Below, piece by piece: positions 40,822 through 48,213 of a stretch of DNA of 57,341 nt. The stretch spans positions 1 through 57,341 of the forward strand of contig SFEJ01000013.1 of the NCBI GenBank assembly GCA_004558035.1. The letters are read 5' to 3'. Each line of letters opens with the position of its first letter. Position 1 is the stretch's first letter. The position numbers and the translations under genes were made by a program. This DNA comes from Opitutia bacterium (lineage in GTDB: Bacteria; Verrucomicrobiota; Verrucomicrobiae; Opitutales; UBA953). The notes beneath the pieces are model-generated. The model searched no databases. It saw nothing but the letters and a program-made list of their open reading frames with translations, and was not told where the DNA came from.

Positions 40822-42768
40822 TCAGCGCGCCGGCGCGGAAACGGCGGAGGACGCCGAGCTCGCGCCCGGCTTGCGCGGCGCCGGCTTGCCGTAGGCGAGA
40901 ACGCGCTTGCCGTCCCAGCCGACGGCTTCGACGCGCGTCGCGCCTTCGGGGTAGATGACGAGCGTCGAGGAATTGTCCTTCGAGTCCAGCCCGCTCATCG
41001 AGACGCGCACGAGCTTGTCGCCCGCGTAGGTCTCGAACGCGACGACGTTCTGCCATTTTTTGTGCGAGAACGTGAGGCGGCGTCCATCGGCGGAGGGCTC
41101 GACGCCCTTGCCTTTGGAGCCCTTCACGGGCAGACCTTTTTTGAAGATTTCGTAATTCGTCGCGGAAATGTAGTAGATGACCGGGCTCGCGGGAGCGGGG
41201 AATTTTTCGCCGAACTTCTTGAGCTTCTTGCAGTCCGCCTCGGTGATCGTGAGGTGCGCGGGCGTGTAGTCGTCGAGGTCGCGGTCGATGGGCTTGAGCA
41301 TTCCCGCAGCCTCGAAGAAAGGCATCAGATTCTGCTTCGCGATTTCGCAGGCGTTCTTCATGAAGCGGATCTGGATCGCGCCGTTGTCCGGCTTGCCCTC
41401 CTTGGTCTTCGGCACTTCGTCCGTGCGGGCGATTTCGAAAAGCTGCGGATAAAAATCCTTCGGGCCGCGCTCGGCGACGTTCATGTAGAGCTGCAGCTGC
41501 CACAGCGGAGCGACCTTGACGAAGTGGTCGCCGCCGTTCTCGTAGCCTTCCATTTTGTCCGGTCCCTTCTGGCAGAGCCACGGTTCGCCGTAAACGAGCG
41601 CGGAATTGAGGAAGCTGTTGAATCTGCCGCCGATGAAGGGACCTTCGCCGTCGCGCGATTGGCAGCGCTCGTGCTCGAGGCGCATGGACTCGGGCGTCAT
41701 CTTGAAGTTCGCCCAGCAGGAATAGATGTTGTTCGTCACCTCTGCCGTGCAGACCCACATCATGAGCGGCCGCGTCTGGTTGACGTGTCCGAACTCGTGC
41801 GAGATGCCCCACGCCTGCGCCTCGACCTTCGCGGGATCGGCGATCGAGTCCATCGTGTTGTCGTTGAAGGCGGCGCCCATGCCGTCCGCGTGCATGTAGC
41901 CTTTCCACATCGTGCGGCCGAGCATGTGGTTGGGGCGTTTGCGCTTGAACTGCTGCAGGCCCATGATGTCTTCCTGCTGGCAGCGGATCAGCTCGTCGTA
42001 GGTGTTGATGAGCTTCAGCCCGTCCTTGGGGCAGATCTGCTTCATCGTTTCCGCGCAGTAGATCAGGTGGACGTATTTGCCGACGATGTCGATGCAGTCG
42101 CCCGCGACGCCGTCGAGCATCTTCGCCCAATCCTCGTTCGTGTGCGTCGCGTTGGAAAAGACGCCGTTCGCGTGCCCGGTCGCGATGTTGACGTTGACGG
42201 GCTTGGCGTCCTCGTTCGTCGTGAAATACTGAATGTACGCGAGCCCGTTGATCTCCACGGGAACGACGTTCACGCCCTTTTCGAGCGGATAGACTTTCTC
42301 GTTGCCGTAGCCTTCCTGGTCGAAGCTGTGCACCTTGAGCGAAATCGTCTCCTTCTTGGGAATTTCGCCGACGAAGAGCACAGCCGTCTCGCCCGCCTTG
42401 AAATAGATTCCCGTCGGGTTTTCGTAGCGGCTGTAGAAACTCGTCTTGAGCTCCTTCGCCAGCGCGTCCACGGGATAATACGGCCGATACTTGCGCGCGC
42501 GGCGATGGAGCTTGTCCTGATATTTCTTCGCGAGCATCCGTTCCGCCATGTCGCGCAGGACGGGATTCTTCATCGACTTGACCTGCTTAGCCGTCACGCC
42601 CTTCTTCAGCTCGCGGCAGTAGGCGTCGGAAAAAATCGCCTTCATCTCCGAGGCGGAGAAATCGCTTTTCTTCACCTTGGAAAAATCGTCGCCCAGCGCC
42701 GCGGGAACGCAGACGAGAGCGAGCGCGAAACACAGCGCGGACGACAGGACTCGGAGAAATTTCTTCAT
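40822..42768 (-). CDS. M60-like secreted metallopeptidase (mucinase-type)
   Basis: 648 aa with a signal peptide 1-26. A gluzincin zinc site HEFGH lies at 324-328, followed by Glu343 in CTAEVTNNIYS; HExxH with a Glu some 15 residues on and the TNN-I-S context is the M60/enhancin pattern. Members such as BT4244 cut O-glycoproteins (mucins) near glycosylated Ser/Thr. The first half (GVNVVPVEINGLAYIQYFT; FVGEIPKKETISLKV) is the N-terminal beta domain of that family. The tail is Ala/Ser-rich without a sorting signal. It lies 46 bp downstream of the heptose-kinase gene on the same strand, so it may be read from it. Confidence 0.82.
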   Translation of the reverse strand: MKKFLRVLSSALCFALALVCVPAALGDDFSKVKKSDFSASEMKAIFSDAYCRELKKGVTAKQVKSMKNPVLRDMAERMLAKKYQDKLHRRARKYRPYYPVDALAKELKTSFYSRYENPTGIYFKAGETAVLFVGEIPKKETISLKVHSFDQEGYGNEKVYPLEKGVNVVPVEINGLAYIQYFTTNEDAKPVNVNIATGHANGVFSNATHTNEDWAKMLDGVAGDCIDIVGKYVHLIYCAETMKQICPKDGLKLINTYDELIRCQQEDIMGLQQFKRKRPNHMLGRTMWKGYMHADGMGAAFNDNTMDSIADPAKVEAQAWGISHEFGHVNQTRPLMMWVCTAEVTNNIYSCWANFKMTPESMRLEHERCQSRDGEGPFIGGRFNSFLNSALVYGEPWLCQKGPDKMEGYENGGDHFVKVAPLWQLQLYMNVAERGPKDFYPQLFEIARTDEVPKTKEGKPDNGAIQIRFMKNACEIAKQNLMPFFEAAGMLKPIDRDLDDYTPAHLTITEADCKKLKKFGEKFPAPASPVIYYISATNYEIFKKGLPVKGSKGKGVEPSADGRRLTFSHKKWQNVVAFETYAGDKLVRVSMSGLDSKDNSSTLVIYPEGATRVEAVGWDGKRVLAYGKPAPRKPGASSASSAVSAPAR

Positions 42769-42814
42769 GGGAAAAACGGGGTTTGCGGCGGCGGGAACGG
42801 CGTTCCCGCGCGGG

Positions 42815-43783
42815 TCATTGACGGAACGCGAGAATCTCCTCCGGAGTGACGGTCGCCGTGCCGAATTTGCCGACGACGATTCCCGCGGCGGTGTTCGCGA
42901 AGTGCGCCGCCTCTTCGAGCGGCGTTCCCGCGGCGAGCGCGAGCGTGAGCGAGGCGATCACCGTGTCGCCCGCGCCGGAGACGTCGAAGACTTCGCGCGC
43001 GAACGTCGGGATGCGCTTGAGGATTTTGCCCTCGCGGGAAAGCAACATGCCTTCCGCGCCGAGCGTGACGACGAGATCCTTCGGACGGTGCTTTTCCCAG
43101 ATGCGGCGGCAGATTTCCTCGGCGGGAAATTCGTCCGGACGCAGCTCGTTCTGAAGGTCGGCGAGCTCGATCGCCTCGTTCTTGTTCGGCGTGATGAGAC
43201 CGACGTTTCTGAACGGCAGGCGGCGGCGCGGCTTCGGGTCGAGCGAGACGAGAATGCCGTGCTGCTCGGCGTGCGCGAGAATCTGCGTGAGCATCTCCAG
43301 GTCGATCGCGCCTTTCGCGTAGTCGGAGATGATGACTGCGTCCGCGCGCTCGATTTCGGCGAAAAGCTTTTCGCGGACCGCGGCTTCCGTGAGCGCGTAG
43401 TTTTCCGGCGCCATTTCGCGGTCGAGCCGGCAGAGCTGCTGGTTGCGCACGACGACGCGCGACTTGATGATCGTCGCGATGCGGGAACGGCAGAACTCCG
43501 TCGGATAATCGATGCCCGCCGTGCTCAGAATCGCGCGCAGCCGCCGCCCCGCCTCGTCGTCGCCGCAGAGACCGCAGAGCGCCGCGCCCGCGCCGAGCGA
43601 ACGGATGTTCAGCGCGACGTTCGCCGCGCCGCCCGTCACGTAGCGGTCCTTGGAGACGTTGACCACGGGAACGGGCGCTTCGGGCGAAATGCGCGTCGCG
43701 TCGCCGTGAATATAGTGGTCGAGCATGACGTCGCCGACGACGAGCACGCGCACGCGGGAAATTTTTTCGAGCAAGGTTTTCAT
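42815..43783 (-). CDS. rfaE1: D-glycero-beta-D-manno-heptose-7-phosphate kinase (RfaE domain I)
   Basis: 322 aa from ATG 43783 (a GTG at 43792 is also in frame). PfkB/ribokinase fold: VLVVGDVMLDHYIHGDATRISPEAPVPVV is the RfaE-specific N-terminal signature, TGGAANVALNIRSLGA binds substrate, and DVSGAGDTVIASLTLALAAG is the PfkB C-terminal motif with the catalytic Asp. It makes ADP-heptose precursors for lipopolysaccharide core. In E. coli it is fused to a nucleotidyltransferase; here it stands alone and the partner is elsewhere. Its presence supports a Gram-negative envelope with heptose-containing LPS. It is 104 bp downstream of atpC on the same strand. Confidence 0.93.
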   Translation of the reverse strand: MKTLLEKISRVRVLVVGDVMLDHYIHGDATRISPEAPVPVVNVSKDRYVTGGAANVALNIRSLGAGAALCGLCGDDEAGRRLRAILSTAGIDYPTEFCRSRIATIIKSRVVVRNQQLCRLDREMAPENYALTEAAVREKLFAEIERADAVIISDYAKGAIDLEMLTQILAHAEQHGILVSLDPKPRRRLPFRNVGLITPNKNEAIELADLQNELRPDEFPAEEICRRIWEKHRPKDLVVTLGAEGMLLSREGKILKRIPTFAREVFDVSGAGDTVIASLTLALAAGTPLEEAAHFANTAAGIVVGKFGTATVTPEEILAFRQ

Positions 43784-43887
43784 CACGATCACATTCTTTC
43801 AAAAAAAGCGTTTCGCGCAAAGGCGATTGTTCGCTCCCGCGCAAATTTTTTTGAACGCCCGGCGCGCGGGGAGCGGCGCGCGCGCTT

Positions 43888-44304
43888 TTATTTTTTGCCT
43901 TTGGCGAGCTTTTGCGCGATGGCGAAGCGCGCGATCGCCTCGAGCTTTTCGAGCTCGGCGGGATCGATTTCCTTCTGTCGGCGCGCCGCTTCGATCGCGG
44001 CTTCGGCGCGCTTCTGCGCGTCCTCGACGGCGGAGAGGTCGATCGACTTCACGTCGATCGCGGCTTCGGCGAGCACGCTCACGCGGTCGGCGATGACGCG
44101 CCCGTAGCCCTTGTCCACGGCAAGGCGCGTCGTTCCCGCGGCGCTCTCGACGACGATTTCGCCGGGTTCGATTTCCGCGGTCAGCGGGATGTGCCCGGGC
44201 AGAATCCCGAGCTCGCCCGCGGTCGTCGGAAGCGTCACGGAGGCGACGTTTTCCGCTTCGTAAACGACGCCGGTCGGCGTCACGATTTCGAATGATAAAG
44301 ACAT
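43888..44304 (-). CDS. atpC: ATP synthase F1 epsilon subunit
   Basis: 138 aa. LSFEIVTPTGVVYEAENVASVTLPTTAGELGILPGHIPL is the epsilon beta-sandwich, followed by the two C-terminal helices (AQKRAEAAIEAARRQKEID) that regulate rotation. Last gene of the operon. It is separated from atpD by 103 bp that hold an inverted-repeat element, which is long for neighbouring F1 genes. Confidence 0.95.
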   Translation of the reverse strand: MSLSFEIVTPTGVVYEAENVASVTLPTTAGELGILPGHIPLTAEIEPGEIVVESAAGTTRLAVDKGYGRVIADRVSVLAEAAIDVKSIDLSAVEDAQKRAEAAIEAARRQKEIDPAELEKLEAIARFAIAQKLAKGKK

Positions 44305-44321
44305 TTATTTTCAGATCTTTG

Positions 44322-44403
44322 AACCGCGAATGAACACGAATTCACGCGAATTTTTCGTGGGCGACGATTTCCGTTCGTGTTTCTTCGTGTTCGTTCGTGG
44401 TTT
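44322..44403. repeat. Inverted-repeat element of CGAAT units (copy A) between atpC and atpD
   Basis: Left arm (44322-44350) is AACCGCGAATGAACACGAAT-like; right arm (44374-44403) is its imperfect complement. It could fold into a long hairpin. A second copy is at 48126-48208. Confidence 0.75.
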
Positions 44404-44407
44404 CATT

Positions 44408-45829
44408 TTATTGTTTTTTCGCGGAAGCGATGACCTCGTCGATGGAGCCTTTCATGTAGAAGTGCTGCTCGGCGATGTCGTCCACTTCGCCCTTGAGAAT
44501 GGTGTCGAGCGAGCGCACGGTGTCGGCGACGGAGCAGTACGCGCCGTCCATGCCCGTGAACTGCGACGCGACGTGGAAGGGCTGCGAGAGGAACTTCTGA
44601 ATTTTGCGCGCGCGGGAGACGGTGAGCTTGTCCTCGTCGGAAAGCTCGTCCATGCCGAGAATCGCGATGATGTCCTGCAGGTCCTTGTATTTCTGCAGCA
44701 CGGCCTGCACGGCGCGGGCGACGCGGAAGTGGTCTTCGCCGACGATCTGCGGCGTGAGCGCCTGCGAGGTCGAAGCGAGCGGATCGACGGCGGGATAAAT
44801 CGCGAGCTCGGCGATTTTGCGGTCGAGAACGATCGTCGAGTCGAGGTGCGCGAACGTGTTCGCGGGCGCGGGGTCCGTCAGGTCGTCCGCGGGAACGTAA
44901 ACGGCCTGGAACGACGTGATGGAGCCTTTTTTCGTCGAGGTGATGCGTTCCTGCAGGTTGCCCATTTCCGTCGCGAGCGTCGGCTGATAACCGACGGCGG
45001 ACGACGAGCGGCCGAGCAGCGCGGACACTTCCGAGCCCGCCTGCGAGAAACGGAAGATGTTGTCGATGAACAGCAGCACGTCCTGCCCCTTTTCGTCGCG
45101 GAAATATTCCGTCATGGCGAGCGCGGTCAGCGCGACGCGCATACGCGCTCCCGGCGGCTCGTTCATCTGGCCGTACACGAGCGCGACCTTGGACTTGGAG
45201 ATGTCCTTGGTGTCGATGACGCCGGACTCGCACATTTCGCGGTAGAGGTCGTTGCCCTCGCGGGAACGCTCGCCGACGCCCGCGAACACGGAATAGCCGC
45301 CGTGCGCCTTCGCGATGTTGTTGATGAGCTCCATGATGAGCACCGTCTTGCCGACGCCCGCGCCGCCGAACGCGCCGACCTTGCCGCCCTTCACGAACGG
45401 GCAGATGAGGTCGATGACCTTGATGCCCGTTTCGAGCAGCTCCGCGCCCGTGCTCTGTTCGACGAGCGGCGGCGGGTTGCGGTGAATCGGGTATTTCTTT
45501 GTGTACGAGACCGCGCCCTTGCCGTCCACGGGATCGCCCGTGACGTTGAAGATGCGCCCGAGCACGCCTTCGCCGACGGGCGCCTGAATCGGCGCTCCCG
45601 TGTCGACGATGGGCATGCCGCGCACGAGCCCGTCCGTCGTGCTCATCGCGACCGCGCGGACGACGCCCGCGCCGAGGTGCTGCTGCACTTCGAGCACGAG
45701 CCGTGTCTGCGCGCCGTTGAGCGTGTAGTTCACTTCCAGCGCGTTGTAGATCGCGGGAATCGTCTTTTCGTCGAACTGCGCGTCCACGACCGCGCCGATA
45801 ATCTGGGTAATTGTTCCTGTTGTAGTCAT
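44408..45829 (-). CDS. atpD: ATP synthase F1 beta subunit
   Basis: 473 aa. The catalytic subunit. Walker A GGAGVGKT, the GERSREGNDL stretch, VALVYGQMNEPPGARMRVALT and the DELSEEDKL-type C-terminus (DELSDEDKLTVSRARKIQKFL) are all clear. Upstream on its strand is not atpG but a truncated DinD gene whose stop lies 3 bp before the atpD start codon, so atpD translation may depend on the inserted cassette. Family length is normal, with no frameshift. Confidence 0.97.
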   Translation of the reverse strand: MTTTGTITQIIGAVVDAQFDEKTIPAIYNALEVNYTLNGAQTRLVLEVQQHLGAGVVRAVAMSTTDGLVRGMPIVDTGAPIQAPVGEGVLGRIFNVTGDPVDGKGAVSYTKKYPIHRNPPPLVEQSTGAELLETGIKVIDLICPFVKGGKVGAFGGAGVGKTVLIMELINNIAKAHGGYSVFAGVGERSREGNDLYREMCESGVIDTKDISKSKVALVYGQMNEPPGARMRVALTALAMTEYFRDEKGQDVLLFIDNIFRFSQAGSEVSALLGRSSSAVGYQPTLATEMGNLQERITSTKKGSITSFQAVYVPADDLTDPAPANTFAHLDSTIVLDRKIAELAIYPAVDPLASTSQALTPQIVGEDHFRVARAVQAVLQKYKDLQDIIAILGMDELSDEDKLTVSRARKIQKFLSQPFHVASQFTGMDGAYCSVADTVRSLDTILKGEVDDIAEQHFYMKGSIDEVIASAKKQ

Positions 45830-45832
45830 AAA

Positions 45833-46369
45833 TTATTTAATTTTTTGATTTCGGGATTCATTCGAGTTCAAAATTTTCTTTCGCTCCGTGCGCACGCCCG
45901 CGCGTTTCGCGGTTTCGACGAGAGTCTTGTTGTGCTCCCGCATTTCTCTGCGCAGAAAAAGCCGCCGGTCTTCTTCGCTGAGCGCGTTGAACGCGGCATC
46001 GTCGGCGAGCTCTCGTCTGCGCGTTTGGATCGCGAAATACGTTTGTCCGAGCGCTATGACGGGCTTGGACGAATCGCCGTTCTGCACGATGAGGTAGCAC
46101 GCGTAGCGCGACAGGCGGAAGTCTTCGATTTCGCGTTTCGCGCCTTTTGCGAGATCGATCATTTTCACCTCAAGGTGAAAATGATCCGAAGCCTTCGCCC
46201 CTGCGGTTTCGCAGGCGATTTTCGCCTTTTCGACCAGCGGCCTGAATTTCTCCCAACGGCTGTATTCGAGCACGGGGAACAGCTCGCGCGCGGACCAATA
46301 CTCATTGCCGCTCTCGTCGATTCGTCGAACTTCCTCAAAAGTTCTGTTTCGGTTCGCGGGAACGCTCAT
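45833..46369 (-). CDS. Truncated DinD-like protein (C-terminal third missing)
   Basis: 178 aa. Residues 9-165 follow the DNA-damage-inducible protein DinD closely (FEEVRRIDESGNEYWSAREL; RYACYLIVQNGDSSKPVIALGQTYFAIQTRRRELADD; RLFLRREMREHNKTLVETAKRAGV). E. coli DinD is 274 aa; here the C-terminal third is missing and replaced by KKILNSNESRNQKIK, encoded in part by a degenerate CGAAT repeat. DinD binds RecA filaments in E. coli; whether the short form does is unknown. Its ATG overlaps the stop of the nuclease-like gene (ATGA), so the two are co-translated. It may serve as an immunity or antitoxin-like partner, which is inference, or be a decaying remnant. Confidence 0.7.
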   Translation of the reverse strand: MSVPANRNRTFEEVRRIDESGNEYWSARELFPVLEYSRWEKFRPLVEKAKIACETAGAKASDHFHLEVKMIDLAKGAKREIEDFRLSRYACYLIVQNGDSSKPVIALGQTYFAIQTRRRELADDAAFNALSEEDRRLFLRREMREHNKTLVETAKRAGVRTERKKILNSNESRNQKIK

Positions 46370-47166
46370 TTTCGAAGCTCCTTTCCGTCGTTCGGGGATT
46401 TGTTCTTGCGCTTCGCGCCGTCGCGGGCAGAATCGGCGAAGTCCTTTTCGTTGAGGACTCCGTTCCCGCAGGGTATGGCAGCTCGGGGGTTTTGCACCCC
46501 GACCGAATCCAGCCATTGCGGGAACTTTTTTGTATGAAAATAACGGAGCAGTCCGTCCTTCATCCATTTGCGGAAAGACCCGAGCTGGCGCCCGTGCACC
46601 GACGAAACCGCGTTCACTGTTTCGTGCCCGCGCGTCGTCGCGACCGCGACGGCGACGATGACGCTTTCGCCGCTCTCCGTGTCCTTCAGCGTCGTGAGCA
46701 CGACCTTGTCTCCGTTCCCGTGGGCGGAATCGAACACCGCGACGGGATCGGCGAGCTCCGCCGGAAGCGCCCGCAGATTCGTTTCGCCGACGTGGTGAAA
46801 TTCTCCGGTGAATTTGCTCGCCGTTTTCCCGAGCGTCTTGTCGAGAATGCTCTTGTTGACGACGAGACGCATTTCCTCGGCGGGAACGCCGTCGTCCGCA
46901 AGCAGCCGCGCGAGCACCTTCGGCGTCCGCGAAAGCACCGTGTGGGGAACGCGCGCGTTGAGCGTTCCCGCGAAATAGTCGTCGAGCGTCGCGTTCCACG
47001 CGGCGGTTTCCTCCGTCGCGACGGAAAACGCCGCGGCGTCGCTTTTCGCGTCCGCGGGAACGGCGAAAAAAACGGAAAACGCGCAGACCGCCGCGCACAC
47101 GACGCCCGCGAGGAAGCGGCGGGAACGTCGCTTCTCGGGAACGGGTTCTTGTGCTTGCGCGCGCAT
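46366..47166 (-). CDS. Exported protein with phage MuF-type (barnase/EndoU/ColicinE5-like) nuclease-like domain
   Basis: 266 aa. Signal peptide or anchor at about 18-40 (FLAGVVCAAVCAFSVFFAVPADA). The C-terminal part (about 78-245) follows the domain seen at the end of phage MuF-type proteins and in polymorphic toxins: RTPKVLARLL, HHVGETNLRALPAELADPVAVFDS (H124-H125), DKVVLTTLKDTESGESVIVAVAV, VNAVSSVHGRQ, WMKDGLLRYF and AAIPCGNGVLNEKDF. These are the BECR-fold RNase features as I remember them; catalytic residues are not assigned. It lies between atpG (29 bp away) and the DinD-like gene, to which it is coupled. A cytoplasmic antitoxin would not protect from an exported nuclease in the same way as in TA systems, so its role is open. 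Confidence 0.65.
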   Translation of the reverse strand: MRAQAQEPVPEKRRSRRFLAGVVCAAVCAFSVFFAVPADAKSDAAAFSVATEETAAWNATLDDYFAGTLNARVPHTVLSRTPKVLARLLADDGVPAEEMRLVVNKSILDKTLGKTASKFTGEFHHVGETNLRALPAELADPVAVFDSAHGNGDKVVLTTLKDTESGESVIVAVAVATTRGHETVNAVSSVHGRQLGSFRKWMKDGLLRYFHTKKFPQWLDSVGVQNPRAAIPCGNGVLNEKDFADSARDGAKRKNKSPNDGKELRK

Positions 47167-47195
47167 CGGCGTTTTCTCTTTTCTATCTTCCCCGC

Positions 47196-48095
47196 TCAGC
47201 CGGCGTTGGAGGCGGCGAGCTCGTTGATTTCGTTGGTGATGGCGGCCTGGCGCGCCTTGTTGTATTCGAGCGAAAGCGATTCGACGAGCGACTTCGCGTT
47301 GTCTGTCGCCGCCTTCATCGCGACCATGCGCGCGGACTGCTCGGACGCCTTCGCCTCGAGAATCGCCTGGTGCAGGCTCTGCTTGAAGAAGAGCGCGGGC
47401 AGCCCTTCGAGAATCGTCTTCGCGTCGGGCGCGAACGCCATTTCGCGGTCGTCCTCGGCGAGGCGGAACTCGCTCTTCGCGCCCTGCGCGGCGAACTGCG
47501 CGCGCATGCGTTCCTCCAGGTTTCCGAGCGGCACGAGCGTCGAAATCATCGGTGTCTGCACGATCGTGTTCTTGAACTGCGAGAGCACGATTTCGATCGT
47601 GTCGATTGTTCCCGCGAGGTATTCGCGGATGAGGTATTCGCCGATCGGGCGCACCTCCGAAAAGTTCACGTGGTCGCTCACGGAAAAATCCGCGACGAGT
47701 TCGCGCTTCGTGCGCGCGACGAACTGCGTCGCCTTTTTCCCGACGGTGAAGAACTTCGCCGGCGTTCCCGCGGGAACGGTCTTGTTCAGAAAACGGAACA
47801 GGTTGGAGTTGAGCCCGCCGCACAGCCCCTTGTCGGTCGCGATGACGACGATCCCGCGCGTCTTCACGGGGCGTTCCTGAATGAGCGGATGCGTGAATTC
47901 GCCCGAAAGGTCGAGCCCGCGCAGCGCCGTCGCGAGAATGCGCGAAAGCAGCACGGCGTAAGGTCTTCCCGACGTCGCCGCGTCCTGCGCGCGCCGCATC
48001 TTCGACGACGCGACGAGCTGCATCGCGCGCGTGATCTGCCCGGTGTTCGTCACCGAGCGAATGCGATTTCTGATTTCTCTGAGCCCCTTGGCCAT
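47196..48095 (-). CDS. atpG: ATP synthase F1 gamma subunit
   Basis: 299 aa. The rotor shaft: N-terminal coiled-coil helix LREIRNRIRSVTNTGQITRAMQLVASSKMRRAQ and C-terminal helix MKAATDNAKSLVESLSLEYNKARQAAITNEINEL, with the Rossmann-like middle (VVIATDKGLCGGLNSNLFR). Normal length. Downstream on its strand it is followed not by atpD but by the nuclease/DinD pair; upstream it is separated from atpA by 118 bp holding a second copy of the inverted-repeat element. Confidence 0.97.
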   Translation of the reverse strand: MAKGLREIRNRIRSVTNTGQITRAMQLVASSKMRRAQDAATSGRPYAVLLSRILATALRGLDLSGEFTHPLIQERPVKTRGIVVIATDKGLCGGLNSNLFRFLNKTVPAGTPAKFFTVGKKATQFVARTKRELVADFSVSDHVNFSEVRPIGEYLIREYLAGTIDTIEIVLSQFKNTIVQTPMISTLVPLGNLEERMRAQFAAQGAKSEFRLAEDDREMAFAPDAKTILEGLPALFFKQSLHQAILEAKASEQSARMVAMKAATDNAKSLVESLSLEYNKARQAAITNEINELAASNAG

Positions 48096-48125
48096 TGTTT
48101 TGGAAAGTTAAAAAATAAAATTCGG

Positions 48126-48208
48126 AACCACGAACGGACACGAAAGAACGCGAAAACCGAATCGGCGCGTGCCGAAAAATTCGCGGGAATTCGCGTTCAT
48201 TCGCGGTT
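48126..48208. repeat. Inverted-repeat element of CGAAT units (copy B) between atpG and atpA
   Basis: Left arm AACCACGAACGGACACGAAA-like from 48126, right arm ending TTCATTCGCGGTTT at 48208, imperfectly complementary. Same element as at 44322-44403; both occupy otherwise unneeded spacers within the atp operon. Confidence 0.75.
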
Positions 48209-48213
48209 TTTCC

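Noticed and set aside
43793..43887. A possible terminator after atpC.
   Set aside because: GC-rich inverted segments and a U-run exist but do not align into one clean stem with adjacent U-tract.
45888..46490. Plus-strand frames opposite the DinD-like and nuclease-like genes.
   Set aside because: No motif; the minus-strand frames match known domains and overlap by ATGA.
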